A stretch of DNA of 64,000 bases, from the NCBI RefSeq assembly GCF_040655735.1, contig NZ_JBFAKK010000006.1:372001-436000 (forward strand), in the 5' to 3' direction. The notes beneath the pieces were generated by a model, which did not search any database, was not told the DNA's origin, and saw only the letters and a list, made by a program, of their open reading frames with translations. Origin of the DNA: Phytomonospora sp040655735. Lineage in GTDB: Bacteria > Actinomycetota > Actinomycetes > Mycobacteriales > Micromonosporaceae. The position numbers and the translations under genes are program-made. Shown here piece by piece: positions 19,275-27,669 of this stretch. Every line of letters begins with the position of its first letter. Position 1 is the stretch's first letter.

Positions 19275-19880
19275 CTACAGGCGGGCGAGGATCGCGCGCA
19301 TCTGCTCGATCTCGGCGGTCTGCGCGGTGGCGATGGTCCCGGCCAGTGCGACGGCGTCGGGGTTCTGCCCCTTGGCCCTCTCCTCCTCGGCCATCGTGAT
19401 CGCGCCCTCGTGGTGGGCGATCATCAGCTCCGAGAAGGCCCTGTCGAAGGCGGTGCCCGAAGCCGCGGCGAGGTTCTCCATGTCCTCGGCGGACAGGATC
19501 CCCGGCATGGAGCCGTGTCCGGTCGGGGCTTCGAGCGGCTGCCCCCAGGCGGTGAGCCAGCCGGTGAGGGTGGCGATCTCGGGGTCCTGCGCGCCCTTGA
19601 TGGCCGCGGCGAGCGCCTTGACCTCGGGGTCCTGGGCGCGGGTCTCGGCGAGGACGGCCATCTCCACGGCCTGGCGGTGGTGCGGGATCATCATCTGGGC
19701 GAACATGACGTCGGCGCTGTTGAAGGCGGCCGAGGTGCTCGGGGCGGGCTCCTCGTGACCGCCGCCGTGGTCCATCCCCTCCATGCCGTCGCTCTTGGCG
19801 CCGCAGGCGGCCAGTGCGAGGACGGCGATCGCGGCGCTCGCCGTCATGAGGGCACGACGGAGCGTGATGAGGCGGTTCAT
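19275..19880 (-). CDS. DUF305 lipoprotein
   Basis: A 201-residue exported lipoprotein. The signal peptide ends in the lipobox LAACG with C26 as the lipidated residue. The mature part begins with a Met/His-rich stretch (MEGMDHGGGHEE) and contains two DUF305 repeats, each with a paired histidine: MMIPHHRQAVEMA and LMIAHHEGAITMA. DUF305 proteins are ferritin-like helical bundles often next to copper genes. The Met/His-rich segment and the copper-type operator upstream of the neighbouring DUF6153 gene support a metal role, which is inference. Confidence 0.9.
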   Translation of the reverse strand: MNRLITLRRALMTASAAIAVLALAACGAKSDGMEGMDHGGGHEEPAPSTSAAFNSADVMFAQMMIPHHRQAVEMAVLAETRAQDPEVKALAAAIKGAQDPEIATLTGWLTAWGQPLEAPTGHGSMPGILSAEDMENLAAASGTAFDRAFSELMIAHHEGAITMAEEERAKGQNPDAVALAGTIATAQTAEIEQMRAILARL

Positions 19881-19947
19881 GTCGTTTCTCCTGTTCGGTG
19901 TTCGGATCGAGGCGTGACTCGTGGCCGCGTGCGGCCCGGTCGCCGGC

Positions 19948-20316
19948 CTATATGCGAAGCACCGTCAGTTCGGCGATGACCAGCCCCCGGGGGATGAGAC
20001 GGGGTGGTCCGTGTCCGGCGGCGGCCGGGGTGCGGCGTCGCCGGGCGGCGAGGTCGGCGCGCCGGACGCGGACGGCGAGCAGTGCCACCACCAGGACGGC
20101 GGCGGTGAGCACGGCGAGGCACATTTCGACGGAGACGGCGGGGCTGGGGGCGGGCGCGGCGAGCGTCGGCGAAGCGCCGGTCGGCTCGGCCGGCTCGTGG
20201 ACGACGTGATCGGCGCCGCCGTGCGCGACAGGGGCATGCCCGCCGCCGTGGTGGCCGATGGTGTGCATCCAGCCGAGTCCGAGAACGACGGCGATCAGGA
20301 GGAGCAGTCTCGGCAC
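19948..20316 (-). CDS. DUF6153 membrane-associated protein
   Basis: A 122-residue protein of the actinobacterial DUF6153 family. It starts with a hydrophobic segment (LLLLIAVVLGLGWMHTIGHH), then a His-rich loop, an Ala/Pro linker, a second membrane segment (about residues 70-92) and a basic Arg-rich tail. The GTG used has AGAGGGG 8 bases upstream; two earlier GTG/ATG codons in frame are too close to or before that site. It precedes the DUF305 gene by 67 bases, probably as one operon under the palindrome upstream. Function unknown. Confidence 0.75.
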   Translation of the reverse strand: MPRLLLLIAVVLGLGWMHTIGHHGGGHAPVAHGGADHVVHEPAEPTGASPTLAAPAPSPAVSVEMCLAVLTAAVLVVALLAVRVRRADLAARRRRTPAAAGHGPPRLIPRGLVIAELTVLRI

Positions 20317-20340
20317 CGTCGTCACCCCTCTCACAGCACC

Positions 20341-20378
20341 TGGAGCCATACCCCTAGCGGGTATGGCTCCAGACTATA
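20341..20378 (-). promoter_or_regulatory. Promoter with CsoR-type copper operator
   Basis: A perfect inverted repeat with 13-base arms and a 5-base centre (20341-20371) contains ATACCCCTAGCGGGTAT, the TACCC-N5-GGGTA pattern of CsoR binding sites. On the minus strand TATAGT (20373-20378) is a near-consensus -10 box, placing the start of transcription inside the repeat. A repressor bound there would block the DUF6153-DUF305 transcript. The regulator itself is not in the window. A terminator role is less likely because the repeat sits between promoter and gene. Confidence 0.7.
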
Positions 20379-20412
20379 CCCCCCACGCGTATATGTCGCG
20401 GGGAGGGAGGGG

Positions 20413-21414
20413 TCAGATCATCGAGAGGTGGACGTGGTTGGTGTGCGCCGAGGCCGGATCGCCGCCGCCGCTGTAGGGCCCCCAGCCGAAGCCGCGCTCC
20501 CAGATCTGGCGGTACCAGATCACGTACTTCACGCCCAGACGGTCGGCGTGCTTGACGAACCACCCGGCAAGGCTGTCGCCGTACTCCTTGTCGCCACCGC
20601 CGGCGTCCTCCGACTTGAAACCGCCCGGGGCGGCCGAGAAGTCGCAGGCCTTCCCCAGCGGATGGTCACCGCCACCACCTCCCCGGAAGCACGAGACGTA
20701 GCGCTGGAACCCGGCGATGGTGGCCTGGTCGCGCGCGTGCTTCAGCCGAGGGCTGATGCAGGAGTCGGTCGTGGAGTCGTTGACCGAGCAGCCTTCGTCC
20801 GGGTAGGACCCGTCGGGGTTGCGCGGCGCCGGGTCGGGCACGCGCGCGTTGTCGGTCGACGGACCCTGCGCGTTGTTGCCGCCGCTGCCGGCCAGTTGGT
20901 CGGCGGCGGCGTTGCGCGCGTCCTCCATCTTGCCGAGGGCCTTGGTCTGGTTCTCGATCTCCTCCTTGAGGAGCTCCTCCTCGGCGGCCAGCTCCTCGCG
21001 CGTCTCGACGAGCCGGTTGACCGTCTTGGCGCTCTCGTCGCCGAGGTAGTTGACGATCATGGCCCGGTCGATGGCCAGATCGAGTGACTCGGCACCGAGG
21101 ACGGCCGTCACCGAGCTGAGGTTGCCGCCCGCATAGGCGGCCGCGGCGATCTGCTCGACCTGCGCGCTCAGCTCGGTCACCTTGGTCTTGTTCTTCTTGA
21201 TCTGCTTCTCGACGGTCTTCTCGCGCTTCTCGGCGGCCTTGAGCTCTTCCTCGGCCTCGATGTAGTCCGAGATCGCCTTTTCCAGGGTGGAGTCGAGATC
21301 GCCCTCGTCGGGGTCGGCCAGCGCCGTGCCGGGGATCGCGGTCGAAAGAAGCACCAGCGCCACGGCGAACAGCGTCAACGGCAGCCACCGGCGCCGGACG
21401 GACAGTGGGGTCAC
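20413..21414 (-). CDS. Secreted coiled-coil protein with LAS-type metallopeptidase domain
   Basis: A 333-residue exported protein. A signal peptide (about residues 1-33, cleavage near TALA-DP) is followed by a long charged coiled coil (about 38-175), a Gly/Asn-rich linker and a C-terminal domain. That domain has HPLGKACDF (H251, D258) and NHVHLS (H327, H329), the ligand pattern of LAS peptidases such as VanY and M15 carboxypeptidases. The layout resembles CwlO/RipC-type wall hydrolases, with the coiled coil as an inhibitory or FtsEX-binding arm. The leader carries a cyclic di-AMP riboswitch, typical for actinobacterial wall enzymes. Cleavage of peptidoglycan is inferred. Confidence 0.85.
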   Translation of the reverse strand: MTPLSVRRRWLPLTLFAVALVLLSTAIPGTALADPDEGDLDSTLEKAISDYIEAEEELKAAEKREKTVEKQIKKNKTKVTELSAQVEQIAAAAYAGGNLSSVTAVLGAESLDLAIDRAMIVNYLGDESAKTVNRLVETREELAAEEELLKEEIENQTKALGKMEDARNAAADQLAGSGGNNAQGPSTDNARVPDPAPRNPDGSYPDEGCSVNDSTTDSCISPRLKHARDQATIAGFQRYVSCFRGGGGGDHPLGKACDFSAAPGGFKSEDAGGGDKEYGDSLAGWFVKHADRLGVKYVIWYRQIWERGFGWGPYSGGGDPASAHTNHVHLSMI

Positions 21415-21436
21415 GTGTAGTCCTTCTACTCGGCAC

Positions 21437-21645
21437 CGCCTACCGGGTTAGCTGACGGGTTCGGGCCGAAGGTCGCCCTACCGCTCGCGCGGATTCACCC
21501 CGGTTCCCCGTGGGACGAGGAGGTGGTTCCCCGGTTCGCCCCGGGAGGCGATTCGGCGGCGGCCACCGTCGACGCCCTGCGTGGCGTCGGGTCGCCGGCG
21601 GCCTGGCAGCCACCGTACCGGAAGCGCACCGCCGTCTACTAGGCG
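21437..21645 (-). promoter_or_regulatory. Cyclic di-AMP riboswitch (ydaO-yuaA class)
   Basis: On the minus strand the leader of the metallopeptidase gene contains class hallmarks in order: GGGGAACC, then GGGGTGAATCC, GGTAGGGCGACC, and CCCGAACCCGTCAGCTAACC. The outer P1 stem is closed by CGCCTA at 21640-21645 and TAGGCG at 21437-21442. In actinomycetes this class is usually an off switch for wall hydrolase genes at high cyclic di-AMP. The ends follow P1 and the internal folding was not computed. Confidence 0.9.
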
Positions 21646-21757
21646 AGTTCGTAGAGGTCACGGTGACGCAACGTGCGATCGGCGCGATCCTCAGCCCGGT
21701 CTCAGCGAAGTCAATAAGGTTTGAACAACCGTTCCCGACTACGAAGGCGAGCCGCCC

Positions 21758-22870
21758 ATGGCGAGCACCCGACGCACCGCCCGGATCATCGCGCTGGCGG
21801 CCGCCGCCGCAGCGGCAGGTGCCGCGGCATGGCGATTCCGCGACATTCCCGCCGCCCTCGGCCGGCGGCCGAGCGGCGAACGCCTCGCGCGCATCGAGTC
21901 GTCACCGCAGTTCCGCGACGGCGCCTTCCACAACGCCGGCGGGCTCGGCGCGGCCACGATCACCGGCATCCGCTCGGTCATCCGCGACCGCCGCGCCAAC
22001 AAGGCCCCGACGAAGCCGCTGCTGCCGGTGCCGCTCGCGACGCCCGATCCCGCTCCGGGGCCAGGCGCGCACGTCACCTGGTACGGGCACGCCTCGGCGC
22101 TCGTCGACCTCGACGGCACCCGCGTCCTGCTCGACCCCGTCTGGGGCGACCGCTGCTCCCCCAGCCTGGTGACCGGGCCACGCCGCCTCCACCCCTCGCC
22201 GGCCGCGCTCGAAGACCTCCCGCACATCGACGCCGTGCTCATCTCCCACGACCATTACGACCACCTCGACATGCCCACGATCAAGGCGATCGCGCGCGAC
22301 CGGACCGCGCCCTTCCTGGTCCCGCTGGGCATCGGCGCGCACCTGGAGAGCTGGGGCGTGCCGGCCGAGCGGATCGTCGAGATGGACTGGGACGACGCGC
22401 ACGCCGTCGGCGACGTGACACTGACGCTCACCGCCGCGCAGCATTTCTCCGGGCGCGGACTCAAGCGCAACACGAGCCTGTGGGGCTCCTGGGTGATCGC
22501 CGGACCCCGCCACCGGGTGTTCTACACCGGCGACTCCGGCTACTTCGACGGCTACCGGGCGATCGGCGCCGCTCACGGCCCCTTCGACGCCACCCTCGTC
22601 CAGATCGGCGCCTACAGCCCGGCCTGGCCGGACATCCACATGACGCCCGAGGACGCCGCCCGGGCCCACCTCGACCTCAACGGCGGGCTGCTCATCCCCG
22701 TCCACTGGTGCACTTTCGACCTCGCGTTCCACGCGTGGGGCGAGCCCGTCGACCGCCTGTGGCGCGAGGCGAAGGCACGCGGGATCTCCCTCACGGTGCC
22801 CCGGCCGGGCCAGACCGTCGACGTGGCGAACGCGCCCGAACCTGACGGATGGTGGCAGGGGCTGGCCTGA
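21758..22870 (+). CDS. Metallo-beta-lactamase fold protein (NAPE-PLD/RomA-like)
   Basis: A 370-residue MBL-fold hydrolase with an N-terminal membrane or signal segment (about residues 8-25). The metal site HDHYDHLD gives H164, H166, D168 and H169, with more ligands in AQHFS, YTGDSGYF and IPVHWCTFDLAFH. This arrangement matches the NAPE-phospholipase D/RomA group, which acts on lipids or outer-layer targets. The substrate here is unknown. It starts from the region shared with the riboswitch promoter on the other strand. Confidence 0.87.
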   Translation: MASTRRTARIIALAAAAAAAGAAAWRFRDIPAALGRRPSGERLARIESSPQFRDGAFHNAGGLGAATITGIRSVIRDRRANKAPTKPLLPVPLATPDPAPGPGAHVTWYGHASALVDLDGTRVLLDPVWGDRCSPSLVTGPRRLHPSPAALEDLPHIDAVLISHDHYDHLDMPTIKAIARDRTAPFLVPLGIGAHLESWGVPAERIVEMDWDDAHAVGDVTLTLTAAQHFSGRGLKRNTSLWGSWVIAGPRHRVFYTGDSGYFDGYRAIGAAHGPFDATLVQIGAYSPAWPDIHMTPEDAARAHLDLNGGLLIPVHWCTFDLAFHAWGEPVDRLWREAKARGISLTVPRPGQTVDVANAPEPDGWWQGLA

Positions 22871-22889
22871 TCGGTGCCAGACTGGACGC

Positions 22890-23750
22890 ATGCCGGAGCT
22901 GCCCGAGGTCGAGGCGCTCGCGCGGTTCCTCGCCGCGCGCACGCGCGGGTATGAGGTCGTGCGGGTCGACGTCGCGTCGATCTCGGTGCTCAAGACCTAC
23001 GACCCGCCGCCCACGGCACTGCACGGGCGCACTGTCGAGGCCGTCGGCAGGCACGGGAAGTTCCTCGACCTCGACCTGGGAGGAGCGCACCTGATCGTCC
23101 ACCTGGCCCGGGCCGGCTGGCTGCACTGGCGCGACAAGCTCCCACCCCGGCCACTGGGGCCGGGCAAGGGGCCGGTCGCGCTGCGCGTCGTGCTGGAGGA
23201 CGGTTCGGGCTTCGACCTGACCGAGCAGGGCACGAAGAAGCGCCTGGCGGTCTACATAGTCGACGACCCCGCCAAGGTGCCCGGCATCGCCGCGCTCGGT
23301 CCCGACCCCCTCGCCGAGGGCTTCACCGTCGAGAGGTTCGCCGCCCTGCTGAAAGGAAAGCGCACGCAGATCAAGGGCCTCCTGCGCGACCAGAAGGTCA
23401 TCGCCGGGATCGGCAACGCCTACTCCGACGAGATCCTGCACGTGGCGAAGATGTCGCCGTTCAAGACCGCGAACACGCTCACCGAGAACGACGTGCGAAA
23501 CCTCTACGACGCCATGGTCGGCACGCTGCGCGAGGCGACCGCCGACGCCGGTGACCTCGCCGCGGGCGACCTCAAGGCGCACAAGAAGGAGACGATGCGG
23601 GTCCACGGGCGCACCGGGCAGCCCTGTCCGGTCTGCGGCGACACGATCCGCGAGGTCTCCTTCGCCGACTCCTCGCTCCAGTACTGCCCGACCTGCCAGA
23701 CGGGCGGGAAACCGCTCGCCGACCGCCGGATGTCGAAACTGCTCAAGTGA
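22890..23750 (+). CDS. Fpg/Nei family DNA glycosylase
   Basis: A 286-residue base excision repair enzyme that removes oxidised bases and cuts the abasic site. It starts MPELPE with the catalytic P2 and E3, has the helix-two-turn-helix with GIGNAYSDEILH, and ends in a zinc finger with C246, C249, C266 and C269. Immediately after the second cysteine pair the usual FCP arginine loop is extended as QTGGKPLADRR, as in the actinobacterial subgroup. It lies 19 bases after the MBL gene, and its last 8 bases overlap the convergent hydrolase gene. Confidence 0.93.
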   Translation: MPELPEVEALARFLAARTRGYEVVRVDVASISVLKTYDPPPTALHGRTVEAVGRHGKFLDLDLGGAHLIVHLARAGWLHWRDKLPPRPLGPGKGPVALRVVLEDGSGFDLTEQGTKKRLAVYIVDDPAKVPGIAALGPDPLAEGFTVERFAALLKGKRTQIKGLLRDQKVIAGIGNAYSDEILHVAKMSPFKTANTLTENDVRNLYDAMVGTLREATADAGDLAAGDLKAHKKETMRVHGRTGQPCPVCGDTIREVSFADSSLQYCPTCQTGGKPLADRRMSKLLK

Positions 23751-24420
23751 TCGCGGCGACCAGCCCGGCGACGTGGCCGGCGACCACGCGTGGACGGGTG
23801 AACACCGCGAGGTGGTCGGCGTCCTCCCGCACGACCGGCCAGGACGAGGCCTCCGCCGCCGCGGCCTGCTCCTCGTACCCATCGCTCAGCCGCAGGTAGG
23901 CGCCCGGGAAGGGCGCGTCGTGCTCCGGCGCGGTCTCGCCGAAGTAGGACAGCGGCAAGCGGGGCAACTCGGCCAGGAAGTCGGCGCGCGGGCCCGCGTC
24001 GGGCAGCAGCCCGTCGACCGCGCCCGGCGGGAACCACTCGTTCCACGGCGGCAGCAGGCCGTCCTCGGCCAACTCCCGCAGATGCGCGCCCAGCTCGGAT
24101 GGCGCGGTGTCGAACCAGGTACGGCCGGGGTGCGGGAGCAGCGCGTCGACGTAGACGGCACCGGTCACCCTCCCCTCCGCCGCGGCCGCGATCGCCGGGA
24201 CCAGCGCGCCCGCGCCGCTGTGCACCACGAGCACCGCGCCGTCGGGCGTCTCACCGGCGACCGCGCGGGCGAACGCGGCGTGCAGCGGCGGCCCGTCGGC
24301 GAGCCCGCCGAGAGGCGAGGCGATGACGACGCCGAATCCCCGCGCCGCGAGCGATTCCCCGGCCGGCCGCCACGCCGACGGCCCCACGAGAGGGCTGTGC
24401 ACGAGCACGAGAGTCCGCAT
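23743..24420 (-). CDS. Alpha/beta hydrolase
   Basis: A 225-residue alpha/beta hydrolase-fold protein. The N-terminus LVLVHSPLVGPSAW places the oxyanion region, and the nucleophile motif reads VVHSGAGA (S in HSGAG). The last residues contain the probable catalytic DADHLAVF. The lid region is Pro-rich. Family members of this size act on small esters or lactones, or serve as non-catalytic regulators. The ATG start has no overlap upstream; the 3' end overlaps the glycosylase gene by 8 bases. Confidence 0.82.
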   Translation of the reverse strand: MRTLVLVHSPLVGPSAWRPAGESLAARGFGVVIASPLGGLADGPPLHAAFARAVAGETPDGAVLVVHSGAGALVPAIAAAAEGRVTGAVYVDALLPHPGRTWFDTAPSELGAHLRELAEDGLLPPWNEWFPPGAVDGLLPDAGPRADFLAELPRLPLSYFGETAPEHDAPFPGAYLRLSDGYEEQAAAAEASSWPVVREDADHLAVFTRPRVVAGHVAGLVAAIT

Positions 24421-24529
24421 CGCACCACGCTAACCCTTCGAGCGCGACGTCCGATCGCCGCCAGCCGGAGACCTCGCCCGGTGCCAGAGTCGAACACCGA
24501 ACCCCTTGATCACTATCGAAGGACACGCA

Positions 24530-25177
24530 GTGCACAGGACAGTCGACCTCAAGGTCCACTACTACGGAACGCCCGTCGTGCTGCTGAGCACCCGCAACCC
24601 CGACGGCACCGCCAACCTCGCGCCGATGTCCTCGGCGTGGTGGCTCGGGCAGACGGCGGTACTGGGGCTGGGCAACAGCGGCCACACCACCGCCAACCTC
24701 CTGCGCGAACGCGAGGTCGTCGTCAACCTCGTGCCCTCGACCCTCGCCGACGCCGTCGACCGCCTGGCGATGACCACCGGCTCCGAGCACGTCCCGGCCG
24801 GCAAGGCGGCCAAGGGATACCGCTTCGAGCCCGACAAGTTCGGCGTCGCCGGACTCACCCCGCAAGAGTCCGGACTGATCGCTCCCCCGCGCGTCGCCGA
24901 GTGCCCGATCCAGCTGGAGTGCGTGCTCCAGCAGGCGCACACGATCGGCGTGCCCGAGCCGAGCTGCACGACCTTCGTGGTCGACGTGGTGCGCGCGCAC
25001 GTCGCCGAGGAACTGATCATCCCCGGCACCGAGTACGTCGACCCGGTCGGCTGGGACCCGCTGATCATGAAGTTCTGCGAGTTCTTCGGCGGCGGCCGGA
25101 ACCTGCGCCCGTCGGCGCTCGCCGAGGGATGGAACATGCCGCACGAGCGCTCCGTGCCGGCACCCGCGAAGGTCTGA
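24530..25177 (+). CDS. Flavin reductase family protein
   Basis: A 215-residue FMN-binding split-barrel protein. Segments typical of the family are YGTPVVLLSTRNPDGTANLAPMS (opening strands), GNSGHTTANL and VVVNLVPS. Members reduce flavin for monooxygenases or bind FMN for unknown reactions. The GTG start was chosen because GAAGGAC lies at a suitable distance upstream; an earlier TTG in frame is less likely. It is followed by a strong terminator. Confidence 0.82.
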   Translation: MHRTVDLKVHYYGTPVVLLSTRNPDGTANLAPMSSAWWLGQTAVLGLGNSGHTTANLLREREVVVNLVPSTLADAVDRLAMTTGSEHVPAGKAAKGYRFEPDKFGVAGLTPQESGLIAPPRVAECPIQLECVLQQAHTIGVPEPSCTTFVVDVVRAHVAEELIIPGTEYVDPVGWDPLIMKFCEFFGGGRNLRPSALAEGWNMPHERSVPAPAKV

Positions 25178-25184
25178 CCGAGCC

Positions 25185-25215
25185 GCGCCGTCCGTCAACT
25201 GAGGACGGACGGCGC
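25185..25215 (+). terminator. Hairpin terminator after the flavin reductase gene
   Basis: A perfect 12-bp stem (GCGCCGTCCGTC and its complement) with a 7-base loop begins 8 bases after the stop codon. It isolates the flavin reductase gene from the ESX-like genes downstream. Confidence 0.7.
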
Positions 25216-25342
25216 TCGCCGCCTCGGGTGTTTGCGCCACGGGACTAGTCTCACGGCACAATCCATTCGCGACCGGTCCGGCCGACCCCAGCGGCTCCGA
25301 CCGCACGACCGGCTCACCCCCGCGCGGCCAAGGAGTAGACCG

Positions 25343-26596
25343 GTGACAGATCACGGTTCGGACATCAGCAGCTACCCCACTGTGGACACGCCCGGCACCG
25401 GCGAGTCGATCGCCAAGGGAACGCCGGTCGCCAAGGGGACCTACAACCTGGCCGAGGACATCATCGCCGCCATCAACGGCGACGACCGGCTCAAGTCGGC
25501 CGCCGCCATCCCGATGGACATCAAGATGCTGGCCATGGAGGGCCTGCTGGCCATGCGCGACCCGATCTACGCGCTGGCCAACGCGGGCCTGAGCATCGTC
25601 ATCGAACTCGTCCAGCCATTCGAGGACGTCATCGAGATGGTCTCGGGCGACCCCGACGAGATGGGCCGCCAGCAGGAAGTGTGGGGCCAGGTCGGCTCGG
25701 CGCTCGAAGCGCTCAGCGGCGAGACCTCCAGCGCGGTCGGCAACGGCCTCAAGGGCTGGTCGGGACAGGACGCCGCGCTGGCCAACGACCAGCTCAGCGC
25801 GCTCGGCGCCGCCATCCTCGCCGCCTCCCACGAGGCGCACAGCGTGAAAACCCTCCTCGGCTGGGCCAAGGCGCTCGCCGAGGCGATCTTCATGGTGATC
25901 AAGTCGATCCTCGCCGAGCTGGTGTCCTGGCTGATCACCCGCGGCCTGATGGCGCTGGCCAACAGCACGTGGTCCTTCGGCGCCTCGGTGGCCGCGTTCA
26001 TCCTGACCGCCTCGGTGAAGTCCTTCCAGATGTTCAACCGGGTCATGAACAAGTTCATGCAGGCCAGCAAGATCTTCAAGGCGATCGCCGGCCCGATGAT
26101 GAAGTTCCTCGGCAAGAGCTCCTTTCGCGGCCTCACCGAGTACAAGCTGTGGAAGGCCGTGCTGACCAAGGCCGGCATCGGCCTCCTCGGCGGCCTGGGC
26201 ACCGCGACGTCGACGGCGAAGGACTCGGTCATGGGCGGTCCGTCGGGCACGCCCTCACTGCCGGGCGGCGGTGGCGGCGGCGGCGCGATCACCGTCGACC
26301 TCGACGAGTTCGAGGGCATGGCCGCGGCCCTCGAAGGCCTGTCGAAGAACGCGTCGGGAATCAGCGACATCGCACAGCAGACGGCCGGGGCCGAACTCGT
26401 CTGGGGACTTCCGGGTACCTTCGGGTTCGAGAGTGCCTACAACGAGTCCTGCCAGGGACTCGTGGAGGCCATCGGCGAGATCGAAGGCGCCTACAACGGG
26501 AACGCGATGCGGTTGCGCTCCTGCGGTGAGGCGTACAAGTCGACCGAGGAGGCCAACGCGGCCAACCTCAACAAGTACCTCACGAAGTTCGCCTAG
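25343..26596 (+). CDS. WXG-type ESX substrate-like protein
   Basis: A 417-residue protein resembling large type VII secretion substrates of actinomycetes. A helical region with NGLKGWSGQDAAL (the W-x-G turn) lies about residues 125-160. A hydrophobic stretch (about residues 175-235) could insert into a membrane. After a glycine-rich hinge (about 312-320) a second helical domain follows, with a second loose W-x-L-P-G turn. The GTG start has AAGGAG 8 bases upstream. It opens a run of four genes ending at a terminator. Type VII export is inferred; no secretion ATPase lies in the window. Confidence 0.65.
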   Translation: MTDHGSDISSYPTVDTPGTGESIAKGTPVAKGTYNLAEDIIAAINGDDRLKSAAAIPMDIKMLAMEGLLAMRDPIYALANAGLSIVIELVQPFEDVIEMVSGDPDEMGRQQEVWGQVGSALEALSGETSSAVGNGLKGWSGQDAALANDQLSALGAAILAASHEAHSVKTLLGWAKALAEAIFMVIKSILAELVSWLITRGLMALANSTWSFGASVAAFILTASVKSFQMFNRVMNKFMQASKIFKAIAGPMMKFLGKSSFRGLTEYKLWKAVLTKAGIGLLGGLGTATSTAKDSVMGGPSGTPSLPGGGGGGGAITVDLDEFEGMAAALEGLSKNASGISDIAQQTAGAELVWGLPGTFGFESAYNESCQGLVEAIGEIEGAYNGNAMRLRSCGEAYKSTEEANAANLNKYLTKFA

Positions 26597-26604
26597 GGAG
26601 CAGC

Positions 26605-27216
26605 ATGGCGCACCGCCCGTTCGACGTCGCCCGGGACGCCAGGTGGGTGCTGCAGAAGCAGTGGCTGGGACCCTCGGAGGGCCTTGAGGCCTACGCCGGT
26701 GTCGCGCGCCGGCGGTGCTACGTCGAGGTTCCGGGTCTCGGCGACGACGGACGCCGGCCCGCGCCGTGGATCGTGCGCGGGCTGAAGGCGGTGCTGCGCG
26801 GTCTGGGGATCGTGTTCATGCTGGCGATCCTCGGGGGCGGCGACCCGCCGTCGCGGCTGCGCCGCAACGCCCGGGTGATCGTGTGGGGCGAGCGCGCCGA
26901 CTGCGAGGCCGTGCGCTTCGCCGCGCCGGGCCCCGTCGGGACGGGAATCTGGGCGCTCACCGAGCTGCGGCTGGCCTTCCTTGAGGCGAAACCGCTGCCG
27001 GCCGTCGACCTCGCCGACCCGAACTCCTCGGGTTACCTCAAGCCGCAGCCGGTCGACCTGAGACCGCTCGCGGAGGCGCCGGCCACGGCATTCCGGTACG
27101 AGGGGGTCGTGGAGCGCCCGGTGCGCAAGGGCGTGCCGGTCCGGTTCCACCGGGCGCGTTTCGCCGACGGTTCCGGGGTTGACATCCGCATCCTGTCGGG
27201 GGCGATGGAACAGTGA
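26605..27216 (+). CDS. Hypothetical protein with one membrane segment
   Basis: A 203-residue protein that I do not recognise. The N-terminus FDVARDARWVLQKQWLG is amphipathic, one hydrophobic stretch lies near residues 58-75 (ALKAVLRG-like, IVFMLAIL), and the rest is a predicted soluble domain of strands. It starts 8 bases after the WXG-type gene and is probably cotranslated with it, so a role as chaperone or partner of the secreted protein is possible but unproven. Confidence 0.65.
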   Translation: MAHRPFDVARDARWVLQKQWLGPSEGLEAYAGVARRRCYVEVPGLGDDGRRPAPWIVRGLKAVLRGLGIVFMLAILGGGDPPSRLRRNARVIVWGERADCEAVRFAAPGPVGTGIWALTELRLAFLEAKPLPAVDLADPNSSGYLKPQPVDLRPLAEAPATAFRYEGVVERPVRKGVPVRFHRARFADGSGVDIRILSGAMEQ

Positions 27217-27326
27217 CCACGGGTGAGTTTCCGACCGCATGATGGTGAACGGTGGCGTTGAGTCGCCGTCGTCCCTTTCTTTGATCTCTGTGTCCCTCTA
27301 GGGTGTTTCGCAAGTTGGAACCCCCT

Positions 27327-27348
27327 CAGGCGGGAGCCGTCCCGCCTG
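27327..27348 (+). other. Hairpin in the leader of the EspC-like gene
   Basis: A 9-bp perfect stem (CAGGCGGGA and complement) with the loop GCCG lies just before the GAGAGGACC ribosome site. It may end the upstream transcript or shape the mRNA leader. No clear promoter was identified in the surrounding 148-base gap. Confidence 0.35.
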
Positions 27349-27364
27349 GACGAGAGGACCGTCC

Positions 27365-27667
27365 ATGGACATTGATCCCACCCGGGTACGGCAGATCGGC
27401 GGGAAGATCCGCCAGGTCGGAGAGGACGCACAGGCGTTCCTCGGCCGGATGTCGGGTCCGGCGGCCGCGCTGAAGGGCTTCGCGGGTCTCGGTACGATCG
27501 CGACCCTCCGGCAGGTCAACACCAGGCTGACCCGGCGGACGTCGGACCTGGCCACGGCGTCGAAGCAGCACGGCGGGAACGTCATCACCGCCGCCGACAA
27601 CCACGTGGCCAACGACGCCGCCCAGAAGAGCGCCATCGACCAGCTCACGCCGGCCCTGGGACGCTGA
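27365..27667 (+). CDS. EspC-like ESX secretion target
   Basis: A 100-residue helical protein matching the small EspC/DUF2580 group of ESX-secreted proteins. It starts MDIDPTRVRQIGGKIRQVGE, has a glycine-rich turn in the middle (GFAGLGTIA) and a second helix ending in YxxxD/E-like acidic residues (AADNHVANDAAQ). Such proteins are exported by ESX systems, usually as a partner of a larger substrate. The next gene, 2 bases downstream, is the likely partner. Confidence 0.72.
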   Translation: MDIDPTRVRQIGGKIRQVGEDAQAFLGRMSGPAAALKGFAGLGTIATLRQVNTRLTRRTSDLATASKQHGGNVITAADNHVANDAAQKSAIDQLTPALGR

Positions 27668-27669
27668 TC

